A stretch of 64,000 nucleotides of DNA from Choricystis sp. odSpoLacu1 (lineage: Eukaryota > Chlorophyta > Trebouxiophyceae), in the NCBI GenBank assembly GCA_958009055.1, contig OY253658.1:248001-312000 (forward strand), given 5' to 3'. Positions 1-10,715 of the stretch are shown here, one piece after another. Under the pieces are notes generated by a model. That model did not search any database. It had not been told where the DNA came from and saw only the letters and a program-made list of their open reading frames with translations. Each line of letters opens with the position of its first letter. Position 1 is the stretch's first letter. The translations under genes and the position numbers were made by a program.

Positions 1-1791
1 TGCGAGTGGACGACGTACTCATATGCGTCGTAGCCTGCATCCGTGGCGCGGCGGCCACGGGGTTCCAGGGAGGTGAGGACGACCTGTGGTTGAGAGGGAG
101 GGAGGGTCAGTGTTTTTTTTTTTTTTTTTCGTTAACCGAGAGCGCGATCCTTCTCCCTCCCTCTCCTTCTCTTCTCTTGCCTGCGAGTAGTGCTCAAACG
201 TGGTGTGGGGTTGAGGGGAGAAGAAGGCGGCGTGGGCCAGTTTGTCGGCCCAGTCGTCGGTCAGGCCGAGCGGGTGCATGGACTCGAGCGACTGTGTGGG
301 AGGAAAGGTGGAAAGGGGAGGGTGAGAAAAACAACAAACACAAAAAGATCGAAACACGCCCAGAAAACACACACCATCCACAATCCAAACCACACTCACC
401 CGCTTGCGCCGCGGACTGGGTTGAGACCCAAAGTAGTAGTGGTGCACCACGTGGGACAGGTTCATGGAGGCGGTGTCGAACGAGTGCCCCGGCGCACGCG
501 CGATGAAGTGAAGGGTTCCAGGAACCTTCTTCACCAGCGCAAACCCGGACAGCGAGCACCCGGACGTCGCCGCCATGCGGGTGACGCCCTCCACGTACTG
601 GCCGGGCTCGCCCGCCGTGGCGGCCAGTGTATCGGCAAAGGCTGTCAGAGCTTCCACGGTGCGGTCGCCGCGGTACGACTCGTGGTCGCGGAACCCGTGC
701 ACATTGACTTCGTCGTGCCCCGCCCGAAACACGCGGAGGGAGGGGTAGCCCGTGACCGCGTGCTCGCGGCACAGGTCGGCTTCCAGGGTGCAGTCGACTT
801 TGGCGAAGCGGATGCGGCGATCTGATTCAGGGTAGCGCGCGTGCACGGTGGCCGTCACCGCCTCCCACGTGGGCTCCAGCCGCTGGCACCAGGGGCACCA
901 GGGGGCGTAGAAGTTGATGACGACGATGGGGTAGCGGGACAGGGTGGCGGCAAAGTGGGCGGCGTCGATCGGTGCGGTGTAGTCGATCGCAGCGAAGGGA
1001 TCACCCCCCACTGAACCCGCGGGGAGGATGCTACCCTCATCATCATACTTGACGTCCCGCCGGGAGGCACCGTCATCGTGCATATAGTACCCCGCCCGCC
1101 GCATGTCCTCGCTGATGGGCAACTTGCGCACCGTTTTGGTGAGGTTGAGGCGTTTGGTGCCGAGCGAGTCGGAGACATCTAACGTCGCAAACTCACAAGA
1201 AAGGGAAGGGAACGACACGTTGAAGTTGACGCGCAGCAGTTCGCCCGGGGGGGAGCGGTCCACGACGAGCTCGTCGCGGTAGACGGGGGTGAGATAGCCG
1301 TTGAGTTCCTGTGTGGGTTGGTGGGTGGGAGGGTTGGTGGAGGGGAGGCAAGAGAAGGAAAACACGCGTCGGGCGCGTGTTGCTTCGTGCGCTCTCTCTC
1401 TCCTTCTCTCTCACCATCGCCAGCAGCATGATGATGGACACGGTGGCCGCCAAGCTGAGCGAGGCGCCGGTCAGCGTGGTCTCCGTCAGGTCGCTGTGTG
1501 GGAGGGAGGGAGAGGATTGGTGGAAGGATCGCGCGATGTGTCGCAATGCGTGCCGCGCCCCACGACCACGGGCGTCTCGCGCCACGCCTGCCCGCCCCGC
1601 CACGACACAAGGGACGATTGTATTCTTTGGCTGCCACAGCGGCCAGCGCGGCAGGTGGATACCAGGGACAGAGACGCGCACACACGACACACCGACCGAT
1701 CCCCACCCTTCTCTTTCTCAACCACGCACGTCGGAATCTTGCGGTAGAAGTCGACCGCTTTGAGGCGGGACAGCAGATGGTTGCCCGCCAT
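1..1791 (-). CDS. PDIL5-4: PDIL5-4-type protein disulfide isomerase/ERV fusion (3' end beyond window)
   Basis: Exons (sense order): 1791-1730, 1493-1415, 1308-400, 291-181 and 83-1. The reading frame continues off the left edge. The start MAGNHLLSRLKAVDFYRKIP, followed by DLTE and a hydrophobic segment (SLAATVSIIMLLAM), is the ERGIC/ERV N-terminus of plant PDIL5-3/5-4. A thioredoxin domain follows with active site APWCPWCQRLEP and a later GYPSLRVFR strand. The ERV C-terminal domain then begins (KVPGTLHFIARA, NLSHVVHHYYFG, FEHYSQ, YDAYEYVVHS). The expected role is ER/cis-Golgi membrane-bound thiol-disulfide oxidation and cargo handling. The intron at 84-180 starts with GC (gcaaga) and ends CAG, a non-canonical GC-AG intron that is needed to join HYSQ to VVLTSLEP. 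Domain order matches the family closely; only the final TM region is missing. Confidence 0.93.
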
Positions 1792-2026
1792 GGTGGTGTG
1801 GGGGGAGCGGGAAGGGCAGGAGAGAGGCGCGGAAGAGAAACACGCGTGCTGTGTTTTTTGTTGTGTGCGTCTCGCTTTGTGTTTGCACAGGGTCCGAAAG
1901 TTGTTTGTGCCCCAGGCCGACCCACCCGGGCGATGGTATCCCCAAGAAACACAGAAGAAAAGAGAGAAGCAGCAGCAGCAGCCAGAAGAGGAAAGAAAGA
2001 AAACGCAAAAAAAAGGCACCCTCAAA

Positions 2027-4583
2027 TCAAGCCAACAGCGCCACAGCGTCGGCCAGCGCGGCGGCCGCCGCCTGGGCCGCGCCCTCGTTGCCGGGGGCCG
2101 CGGCCGTCAACTCCGCGGTGGCGGCCTCCAGCAGGCCGGCGGGCAGGGGGGCGCCGCCAGCGCGCGCGGTCGCCGCGGCGCGGAGCGCGCCCAGCGCCGC
2201 GCCGCACCGCGCGACGGCGCGCGCCAGGGCGGCTGCGTCGCCGGGGGCGGTGGCGAGGCTGTCACCACCCCTCACAGCCGCCAGGGCTGCCACCGCGTCC
2301 CGCCAGGCGGCGGCGTAGGGCTGGGACGGGGGAGGCGGCGGCAACGGGCCGCGCGGCGCCGCGGCGCGCCGCTGCGGCGGCAGCTCCCCCAGCGCGGCCG
2401 CCACCTCGCCATCCGCTGCGGCCAAACCCGCCGCCGACTCCAGGGATGGGGCAGCGGTGAGGGCGGCCACAGCTGCTGCGCGCCGGGCGGCCGCCGCCGC
2501 CAGCGCGGCCGCGCGGTCTGGTGAGACGGCAGCGACGACCGCCGCGACTGCTGTGGGCGGCGCCACCGAGGGCGACCGGGACAGCATCCCCTTGGCGGAC
2601 GCCAGGGGCGGGCGGGGTGGGGGCGGGGCCGAGTCCGAGGGCGCGACACACGTGGCGGCAACGAGGTGCACTCCCAATGCGTCGTCATCGAACTGAATGC
2701 GGTAGGCTCCCGGGGGCCCGGCCGTCAGGATGACGCCATCCGCCAGGGCGCGGGCGTGGGGGTGGCGCGCGGTCACGCGGCCGCCGACGGGCAGAGGTGG
2801 GGGCAGCGGCGCGGACGCTGCGGCCGCACGCGCCGCGGCGGGGGTCACGGGCGCCCCCCCCCACGACGCGCGCGCGGCGGCTCGCCAGGCAGCCAACGAA
2901 GCCCGCTCCTGCCTCAAAAAGGCGAGCGACAAGCGGCGGGGGCGCCCCAGGGCTGAGCGCAGGGCGGCCCACTGCGCGCGCTGCGCGCGCGCGCCGGGCG
3001 CGACCACCCCCGCCGCCTCCAGCACACCCACCAGCCCTCCACCCGCGCTGAACCAGGGGGCATCAATCGCTGCCATGAAAAATTCGGCGGCCGCCCACCT
3101 GCGGAAGCGGGGGGAGGCCAGCGCGGCGCGCAGGCGCAGCTGGGAGGGCGGGGCATCCGCGGGAGCACTGCGCAGCAGCGCGCCGGTCGCCAGCCCCGCC
3201 ACCACGCCCTCGCTGCCGGCGGGAATCGCCCGCTTGGCAAACAGGGCTTTGCCGTGGGCGTAGTGCGGCAGCGCGCGCTCGGGCGCGGCCTTGCGGCGGC
3301 GGCGGCGCAGCATGGAGGGGGGGGGGCGCGCGTGCCCGCGACGGTGGCGCGGGAGCAGCCGCCCGCACCCCACCCCCCTGCTCCAGCGTCACGGACGCGT
3401 GCGGGCGGAGCGGCGGCGTCCGCGTCGCGGACGCCGCCGCGTCGCCCGCCGCATGAAAACCACCGCCCCCCACCGAGGGCGACCCCAGCGACGGCGTCAG
3501 CATGGCGCGACCATCCACTTCGCCATCATGCAGGCTGGCGGCGCGATGGGCGGTCTTGGGGGGCCGCTTGCCGGAGCGCGACCCTGGAGGATAGGGCTTG
3601 ACGTGGCGCCCCGAGGGGCCCGACCGCCGCCCCGACCTCGACTTGGCGGGGGGGGACGCCAGTGGCAGGTCCTCCCCCGCTGCTGCCGCCAGGGCGGCCA
3701 GGGAGAGCAGGGCGTCCGCCGCATCGTCGTCGTGGGGGAGGGGGGGCGGCGGCGCGGCGCGCGGACGCTTGCCGCTGCGCGATGAGGGGGCCGCGTCCGA
3801 GGCGGCCCCATCCCCTGCACCACCATCAGCAGCATACCCCAAGTCGCCCCCCTCCCGCAGGCGCACGGGGACCGCGCGCCGCCGTTTGGGGGGGAGGGGT
3901 TCAGCCGCCCTCTCTGCAAAGGGGGGGGGCGTCGCGCCCCGCCTCGGCCGCCCCCTCGGCCGCTTGGGAGGGGGAAGGGCTTGGGCAGGCGCGCCCTCCG
4001 AGGCCGCGGCCGACGAGTCGGCGCCGTCCGAGGGCGGGGGTGCGGCCGCGGACGCGGCGGCCGTGAGCGCGGCGCCGTCCGAGGCCTCGGAGCCAGCGTG
4101 TGTCGTCGTCGCCAGCGTCGGGGCAGAAGTCGCCACGCCGCCACCTCCACTGCCCGCGTCCCGCACCATGGCGGCAAAGGCGACGGGGTGCTGGAAGCGG
4201 GGGGGGAGGGACAGGTACGCAGAGTGCTGTGACGCGAGGGCGGCACAGTCCTCCCCACTCACCCTGCCCCCCACCACCGCCGCCACCCTGTCCCAGTCGG
4301 GGCCGTGCGCGGCGCGCGCCTTGAAGAAGGCGTGGGCGGCGGCTTCTGTCCAGGGCACGGGCGGGCGCGCGGGGGGCGCAGCAGCCACTGCTGGGGCGAC
4401 GGCGGGTGTCACAGGCTTGGAGGCGGGGGGGCGGGGAGGCAGGCTGGGGCCGTGCCCGTTGGTGGTGGCGGGCGGCGGTGCGGTGGCAGGGGGGCAAGGC
4501 AGCGGGACGTGCTTGGCGTCGCGCGGCGACGCCGCGCCATTTGCGGCGGTGGGGGGCGCGCCCCGCGCGGGGTCGCGGTCCAT
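2027..4583 (-). CDS. LIN9: LIN9 / ALWAYS EARLY (DREAM-MuvB core subunit) with SANT and DIRP domains
   Basis: Begins MDRDPARGAPP at 4583 and stops at 2027. A SANT/Myb-like segment (PVPWTEAAAHAFF..GPDWDRVAAVVGGR) lies near residues 75-125, followed by a long disordered, basic/Pro-rich linker. The DIRP domain lies near residues 480-635: SPRFRRWAAAEFFMAAIDAPWF, then SALGRPRRLSLAFLRQER, then GGRVTARHPHARALADGVIL and YRIQFDDDALGVHL. Plant ALY proteins share this SANT plus DIRP order and act as the LIN9 subunit of MuvB/DREAM cell-cycle transcription complexes. The N- and C-terminal parts lie in different frames. Removing one base from the G10 run at 3317-3326 gives one 851-aa frame. A probable 5'UTR intron lies at 4760-4610. 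The frame also stays open upstream across that intron, so a longer N-terminus is possible. Confidence 0.85.
3317..3326 (-). other. Frame break in LIN9 at a G10 run
   Basis: On the coding strand this is ten C's inside a Pro-rich stretch. Upstream codons sit in one frame and the DIRP codons in the next. One base fewer joins RARAPPP to SMLRRRRRK and makes the coding length divisible by three. No convincing GT-AG intron covers the switch. Confidence 0.7.
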
Positions 4584-5173
4584 CTCGGCGAGACGCTGGT
4601 TCTGGTCGCCTGTGGTGAAAAGGGCGCGTGTGCGGGGGCGGGGGGGTGAGGAGGGGGGCGGGAGGGCGAGAGGCGGGCGCGACAGCTCCTGAACGCGGCT
4701 AGGGTGCTCTTGCGCACGCGCCTCCCCCCCATGTCCTCCTTCCCTCTCGTTCTCACTCACCCGCACCTTGCACGAGTCTGCAGACTTTAGGCTCTGCGCG
4801 CAGGGAGCTCTGCAGCGCGGGGGAGGAGGAGGCGGCGCGGGGAGGGGTCACAAGCGGGATGGCAAACTGACAGCACAAGCCGCAGGCTCCTCTCCCAGGG
4901 TAGGAGTGCGCCGGCCCCCGGCCAGCCGTGGGGGCGCGGGGAGGACGGTCTCCAGGTCCCCAACGCCCGTGAGGGAGAGTTGGGGGGGCAGCGGCCGCGC
5001 GCAGGGGAGAGCGGGGTCCAAAAAAAGAGCGAGGTCTGTCGCAGCGAAAAAAGCTTTCTTCACTTCGTCGAAGAACGACGTTGCTCGGCAGTTTGCGCAC
5101 ACACGCGCCTGCGCGCAGGGCGTGTGCGTTTGCGCACCACGGGCGACGCGCGTCACTGCCCCTGCCCATCCCA
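4584..5173. promoter_or_regulatory. Divergent LIN9/Nudix upstream region with LIN9 5'UTR intron
   Basis: This 590-bp region lies between two head-to-head start codons. On the minus strand, a donor at 4760 (gtgagtgag) and an acceptor ending at 4610 (ttttcaccacag) support an intron in the LIN9 leader. No other gene is supported; the long open frames here are GC-driven. A shared bidirectional promoter is inferred from the spacing only. Confidence 0.45.
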
Positions 5174-5954
5174 ATGCCACACCGCCTCGTGGGCGGCCCC
5201 GCCCCCCCCGCCGCGCGCGTGGGGCGTGACAACCAGCGCTACGACGTGCAGGGACGGCGGCTGGTGGCGGGGTGAGTGACGGGCTGGCTGTCGCGGTGTG
5301 GTTGTGTGTGGAGCCTGTGCGCTGCCGTGAGCGGCATCGGGGGCCGGACGTGGGGGGCGGCGCCGCCGGCGGCGGGCGCCAAAAGCGCACGCCCAATCGA
5401 AAAAAACGCTGTCTCCAACCTCTCCCCCTTCCCACCCTCCCCACAGCTGCGTCCCAGTCCGCTTCCCCACCGACACCCCCCCCACCCCCGCCACCGTGTC
5501 CATCCTGCTCGTCACCTCCCGGTCAGGCTCCGGCCTGGTCCTGCCCAAGGGAGGGTGGGAACAGGATGAGAGCGTGGATGGTGCTGCTGCGCGCGAAGCT
5601 CTGGAGGAGGCCGGCGTCCGGGGCGACCTGCAGCCCGCGCCTTTGGGGCCTTTTACTCTACCCGCCAAGCCGGGAAAACCGACCTCAGGAGGCGCAGCCA
5701 CCATGTTTGCCCTGGTCGTCAAGGAAGAGCTCCCCTCCTGGCCTGAATCCACGCAGCGCGCCCGCGTCTGGCTACCCCTGGCCGTGGCCGTGTCCGCGCC
5801 CCGGCACGAGTGGATGCGGGACGCTGTGGTGGCCTGGGCTGCGCGCCAAGGGTGGAGCGTGGCGCCCAGTGCGGAAGGCGAAGCCGCGGCGGCCGCGGCA
5901 GCGGCGGCGGCGGTCGCTGCTGCTGCTGCTGCTGCGCCGACAGCAACAGCATAG
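5174..5954 (+). CDS. Nudix hydrolase, plant diphosphoinositol-polyphosphate phosphohydrolase type
   Basis: Exons 5174-5271 and 5447-5954 (201 aa). The N-terminus GRDNQRYDVQGRRLVAGCVPVR matches the plant NUDT4/NUDT16-18/NUDT21 group, in which a GR..QRY..G.R.V.GC segment precedes the Nudix fold. The Nudix box is complete at about residues 67-89: GGWEQDESVDGAAAREALEEAGV, with the catalytic REALEE glutamates. Family members hydrolyse diphosphoinositol polyphosphates, ApnA or nucleoside diphosphate derivatives in cytosol, nucleus or mitochondria; I cannot choose among these substrates. The tail is a 20-odd-residue Ala tract made from (GCN)n, probably unstructured. The intron is 175 nt with gtgagtg and ccccacag ends. 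Diverges from LIN9. Confidence 0.88.
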
Positions 5955-6376
5955 CGTGTATTGAGAACAAGCAGTGGGGCTGTGTTTGGTGCGGGTTTTT
6001 CTTTCCTTTCTTCTTTTTTGGCAGGTGGTGTTCAGCCCTCGACCCCCCACTTTCTTCTGCCCTGATTTTCTTTATTTATTTTTTGTCCTTGTGTCCCTCT
6101 CGTTTTCTTAGCATTTGTGTAGGCGCCATTCCCCAACCACCATAAAGTTGACAGAGGTTCGTGGGGGGGGGGGGGGGGGGGCTGTCGGGAGAAACAAAAA
6201 CGAAACACAAAAAGTGTCGACACACACTCTCGCAATAATCTTTGCTGCCCCTGTTGCGGCGCGTCGCGCGGTGCCACACCCACCCACCCCACACGCGTCA
6301 CCTACACTGTGCCTACCCACCGTGTGCCGCCCCCCGCCGTGAACCTCGCGTTTTCTTTTCTGGAAAACAATTCGCA
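5955..6376 (+). promoter_or_regulatory. Nudix 3' region and NUP50 upstream region with G19 run
   Basis: This 422-bp intergenic stretch between two same-strand genes is T-rich just after the Nudix stop (likely 3'UTR). It carries a 19-G run at 6163-6181. I see no coding exon or structured RNA. Confidence 0.4.
6163..6181 (+). repeat. Poly-G run (G19)
   Basis: Nineteen consecutive G's in the intergenic region upstream of NUP50. It could form a G-quadruplex and is also a place where assembly length is unreliable. Confidence 0.9.
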
Positions 6377-7907
6377 ATGGGCGACGACGACCGGCCGACC
6401 GACCACCTGCAGCCGCCCGCCAAGAAGCGCGGGTCGGACAGGCAGCTGACCAAGGACGACGCCAGCGACAGCGAGGGCGGCGAGGTGAGAGAGAGGAGGA
6501 GGAGGGGTGGCGGAAAACGGCGCCGCAATTGCGATGCGACGTCTCTTTTGCGAAAGCGCGCTGGGGGGACAGGCCGCCGCGATGGCATCCGTCGCGCCCA
6601 CCCGGGACCATTACCTGGGCGCTGCAAACGGCGTCTGCCAGGGACCGCGGGTTTGGGAGAGCGTGGGGTGGCCCCGATGGATGCTGACATTCTTTTTGAA
6701 CCCCCCGAAAACCCCACAGGTCGCCGACCCCGGCACCTTTGCCCGCGCCCCGGACGCCGTGCTCAAGACCCGCAAAATCATCAAAGCCCGCCGCGCCGGC
6801 GGCGGCAGCGACGGCAGTGGCAACGGCGGCGGCGCCAACCCCTTCGCTGGCGTGTCGCTCACAGCGCCGACCATGCCGCCGCCCGCGGCTGCGGCCATCG
6901 CCGCCGCCAACCCTTTCCTGGCGGTCAAGAAGGACGAGGGCGGCGAAGGCGAGGCCAAAGGAGAGGCGCCGCCGCCGGCTGCCGAGCCAGCGGCGGCGCC
7001 CCGCTCGCCCGCGGCAGCACCCGCCCAACCCGCTGCCGACGACGACGCCCCGTCCGCCAAGCCGGCGGACGACAAGCCGGCTGTGACTGCTGCCGCCCCC
7101 TCGTTCGGCGGTGGCGGCGGCTTTTCTGCCTCGGGCAGCGGTTTCGGTGGCCTGGCCGCCGCTGCCGCCACCTCGGGCGGCGGCTTTGGCGGCGGTGGCG
7201 GCGGCTTTGGCGGTGCCGCCAGCGGCGGCTTTGGTGCGCTGGCCGCCAAGGCGGGGGCGGGCGGAGGGGCCGGCTTTGGGTTTGGCGCCGCGAAAAGCGA
7301 CGCCGACGCGCCGCCCCCCGATGACGACGCGACCAAACCCGCCCCGTCCTTTGGCTTCCCCGCCGCCGCTGGGGGCGGCTTCCCCGCCCCCGCCACCGTG
7401 TTTGGTGGTGGGAGCGGCGGCGGAGGTGCCGCCACCCCCCCCCTGCCCCCCGCCGCGGATGCACCCCACCTGACAGGGGAGGAGGGGGAAGACACCGTCT
7501 TTGCGGGCGACGGCGCCCTCTTTGAATACGACCCCCCCTCCGCCCCCGGCAAGGCGGGCGCGTGGCGGGAGCGGGGGAAAGGGGAGCTGCGCGTCAACGT
7601 GGGGGGTGGTGCGAGCGGCGGCGCGCGCATGGTCATGCGGTCGCGCGGCCACCTGCGCCTGTTGCTGAATGCGGCGCTGTGGCCCGCCATGAAGGTGACG
7701 CGCATGGAGGGCGGGAAGGGGTCCACCTTTGTGGTGGTCAATGCAGCGGCAGGTGGTGGTGGTGACGACGTCAAAAAAGACGCCCTGTCCGGCGGCGACG
7801 GCGACGCCCCCCCCCCCAAGCTGACAACGTACGCGTTCCGGGTGGGGGTGCCCGCCAAGCTGGACGAGTTTGTGGCGGCGGTGGACGAGAACAAGGGCAG
7901 CGAGTGA
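6377..7907 (+). CDS. NUP50: NUP50-like nucleoporin with C-terminal Ran-binding domain
   Basis: Exons 6377-6484 and 6720-7907 (431 aa). The N-terminus MGDDDRPTDHLQPPAKKRGSDRQL, then VADPGTFARAPDAVLKTRKI, is the NUP50 N-terminal importin-alpha-binding layout (KKR, then G.F..A...VL..R.I). ANPFAGV and ANPFLAV repeats follow, then a Gly/Phe-rich region with GFG and FGFG dipeptides at about residues 160-260. From about residue 285 there is a RanBP1-type domain (EDTVFAGDGALFEYD, WRERGKGELRVNV, ARMVMRSRGHLRLLLNAALWP). The expected role is the nuclear basket side of the nuclear pore complex, where it releases cargo from importin-alpha. The 235-nt intron is G-rich at its start and C-rich at its end. 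Confidence 0.9.
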
Positions 7908-8092
7908 GAGTGTTGTTTGGTGGTGTGGTGAGGAAATGAAACAAAAATGTGTTTTTCTGGTCCAAAACCCTGCTTTTCTCTCTTGTTGTTGGGGTGCGGT
8001 GTGCGAGTGATGTTTTTGCGCGCCAGTCGAAGGCAGTGGAGAAAAAAACAACGCCACAAAAAACACACACAACGGCCTCTCTCTCTCCTTCT

Positions 8093-9383
8093 TCACTTGC
8101 CGCCCGCCGCCGCGTAGCGCTCCGCCACCTTGTCCCAGTTGATGAGCTCGTTGACGAAGACGCCAATGAACTCGGGGCGGCGGTTCTGGTAGTCGACTGT
8201 GTGTGGGGGGAGGGGAAAGGAAACTAAACGTTGAGCAAAAAAGGGGCAAACACACACGCACACCACGACACGCCCTCCTCTCTCTCTCCCCATATCCCTC
8301 TCTCACCGTAGTACGCGTGCTCCCACACATCCATGGTCAGCAGGGGCGTCTGCCCCGGCACGCACAGCGGGGACTCCGCGTTAGGCGTCTTCGTGATTTT
8401 CAGCTTGCCGCCCTCCAGCACGAGCCACGCCCACCCCGACCCAAACTGGGTGGCGCCCGCGGCGGAGAAGTCTTTCTTGAAGGCGTCCAGGCCGCCCAGG
8501 TCGCGGTCGATGGCGGCGAGGAGGGGGCCAGAGGGTTGGGCTGTGGGGTGTGGAGGGAAGGGAAAAAGGTGAGCGTGCCTGCGTTCGTTTTGGGCGCGCA
8601 AAAAGCCTCTCCTCCCCACCCCACACCCCCACACCACTCACTCTTCTTGGGCGACATCGACTCCCAGAAGAAGTCGTGGTTGAAGATTTGGCCCGCGTTG
8701 TTGAAGGCGGGGGTCGGCTTGCCCCCGTTCCAGGCGGCGGCAATCACTTCCAGCAGCGGCTTGCCCTCCAGCTCCGTGCCCTTGATCTGGCCGTTCAGGT
8801 TGGTGACGTACGCCTGGTGGTGCTTGCCCCAGTGCAGGTCCATGGTGGCTTTGGAAATCTTGGGCTCAAGGGCGTCCTGTGGGGTGGGTGCGGGGTGGGC
8901 GAAGAAAGGGGGCTACGGACACCCCCGCGCGTCGTTTCGTTTCGGTCGCCCTCTGCCCGGTGTGGCCAGCCAGTCGCCACGACGCACTCCCCCCTTTGAT
9001 CCGCCAGTAGCCAATGCACGTGTTTGAGGGGAGGAGGAAGGATTGCAGGCCGCGGGGGGGCGCGCACCCTAGCAAGTTCTTTCTCTCCGTCGTGGCACGC
9101 TGAATTCGCGCAACAACCTGCTTTCCTGCAAACCCTGGTTGTTTTTCTCTCCCCCCTCCACACCACTCACCAGCGCGTACGGCGGCGGCGTCAGGGTCAG
9201 CTCGGCGCGGGCGGCAAAGGCGCGCTGTGGGTGTGGGTTGGAGAGAGGGGGGTGAGTTTTTTCGCGCCAATTCACGCACGGGCGATCTGCGCCCCCCACC
9301 CACAGACACACACGCACCGCGCGCGCGGCTCTGCACGGGCGCGCGGGGCCGGCCAGGCGGGAGAAGGTGCGAGCAGCGAGCAT
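8093..9383 (-). CDS. FSD: Iron superoxide dismutase, probably plastidial
   Basis: Five exons: 9383-9318, 9224-9171, 8876-8642, 8540-8307 and 8196-8093 (230 aa). It has an Arg/Ala-rich leader ([22 protein letters not shown]) typical of an organelle transit peptide. The mature protein starts [20 protein letters not shown]. Metal ligands are visible: the His in [10 protein letters not shown], the His in [11 protein letters not shown], and the Asp and His in [15 protein letters not shown]. The Gln in [10 protein letters not shown] is the FeSOD-type second-sphere residue. The protein dismutates superoxide in the plastid stroma. All four introns are short, GT-AG, and G/T-rich at the 5' side and C-rich at the 3' side. 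It is followed on the same strand by KISH and eRF1, each with its own spacing. Confidence 0.95.
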
Positions 9384-9960
9384 GGCTGATTTGTTTGGGG
9401 GGGGGGGACGGGGAGGGCGGCGGGAGTGAGAGTGCCGCGTAGCACTTTCGCTCGCGCTCCGTGAACACCTCCCCCCCCCCCCACCTGCACAGCCGGCGCA
9501 CACCGCCCCGGCGCGCACGCCCGCCGCCCCGACCGCCCTGCCCTGCGCGCTGCGCCGTCTGCCGCCCTGTTCATCACGGGACTGCCCCCCCGACGCCGCG
9601 CCGCGCGAGGATGACGTGGCAGCAGCAGCAAGCGGGGTGGCAGCGGTCGCGGCCAGTTCCTGCAAGCACACTACATCTGCCATGGCAGGGAACCTCACAC
9701 ATAATCAAAATAAAACATGTTTCACCCGCCAAGGCCTCCATCAGAAAAAAACGGAAGCAGAGTGTTTTTTGGACGGTGGAGCGCGAGCCGTGCGAGGCGC
9801 ACAAGCGCGCAACCGCGCGAGCGCGCGCCGACCCCATGATCTGGCTCAGTGAGTGTGACGGAGGGGAGAGGAAACAAGCAAAGAGAGTGAGAAGAGGTTT
9901 TTTGAGGTGCTCTTCTTCACCGTTTCTACAAAAAAACTACCCTCCCTCGATCCTGCACTC
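9384..9960. other. Fe-SOD upstream region / KISH 3' region, no gene seen
   Basis: 577 bp between the Fe-SOD start and the KISH stop. It contains a C-rich stretch around 9470-9485 and CG-rich open frames without recognisable domains. I cannot support a coding exon or RNA gene here. Confidence 0.4.
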
Positions 9961-10485
9961 TCACGAAAACAGGGTCGTGAACGCCATGGCAATGCACGAC
10001 ACTGCCACCCACGGGCTGAGGCGTTCGCCTGGGGATGGATGGGGAGGGGAGGGATGGTGTGTTGGTGAGTCGGAGAAAAAGAAAACTGATACAGCCAGCA
10101 TGCACACCCATCCACACACGCACCTATCCGCGCCGCCTTCCAGAACAGGCCCCGGAACCTGATGGGAGGGAGGGAAGGAGGAGGGAACGAAAAGGTGAGT
10201 GTGTGTGTTGTGAACAAGCAGTGTGTGTCGTTTCTCTGCGTTTCGCCCCATCAACAAGCAGCGCACACGCTGAAGCCGAGTCAGAGAGCTGAGTCGCGCC
10301 CACACGCTGGAGAGCAGGAAACGCGCGGGAGCATGGCGCACGAAAAACACGCGATGCCTCCCCATCACAACGCACCCCGTCCGCTCGCTCAGCACGGCGG
10401 GCGCCCGCATCTTGACGTAGGTGCAGGTGCAGATGGTGAGCAGGACGACCGATAGGAAGGCGTTGAAATCGAAGAGGGCGGACAT
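9961..10485 (-). CDS. TMEM167: KISH / TMEM167 small Golgi membrane protein
   Basis: Three exons: 10485-10376, 10158-10124 and 10028-9961, encoding only 70 aa. [20 protein letters not shown], then [28 protein letters not shown] and [15 protein letters not shown] reproduce the invariant layout of KISH (about 72 aa in animals and plants): TM helix, short loop with GLFWK.ARIGER.SP, second TM helix. It is an early secretory pathway/Golgi membrane protein implicated in constitutive secretion. Both splice junctions fall inside codons and preserve the family sequence exactly. The middle exon is only 35 nt. Confidence 0.95.
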   Translation of the reverse strand: [174 protein letters not shown]

Positions 10486-10715
10486 TGGCGCCGGCGTGGA
10501 GACAAACGCGGTCCGCGCGATGCGAAGGAAAAGCGAGAAGTGAATGAAACACGACTCTTTCTCCTCCCACTCCCGAGAGACACCAAACACAGCGGGGTGA
10601 CGAAGGACAGGTAGTTTTGACACACACGCACACACACACAGCACGCCTTGATGTTGTCCGGTGCGAAGAAAGAGAAAGAAAAAAACAGAATCAAACCCAA
10701 CCCCACCGAAACTCT

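Noticed and set aside
3260..3420. A spliceosomal intron explaining the LIN9 frame change
   Set aside because: No acceptor with a pyrimidine tract like the other introns lies in the needed interval; a one-base length difference in the G10 run is simpler.
9445..9682. Minus-strand frame starting MADVVCLQELAATAATPL upstream of Fe-SOD
   Set aside because: The first residues resemble an endonuclease/phosphatase motif by chance; the rest is Ala/Arg/Gly low complexity with no continuation, and Fe-SOD has its own complete start.
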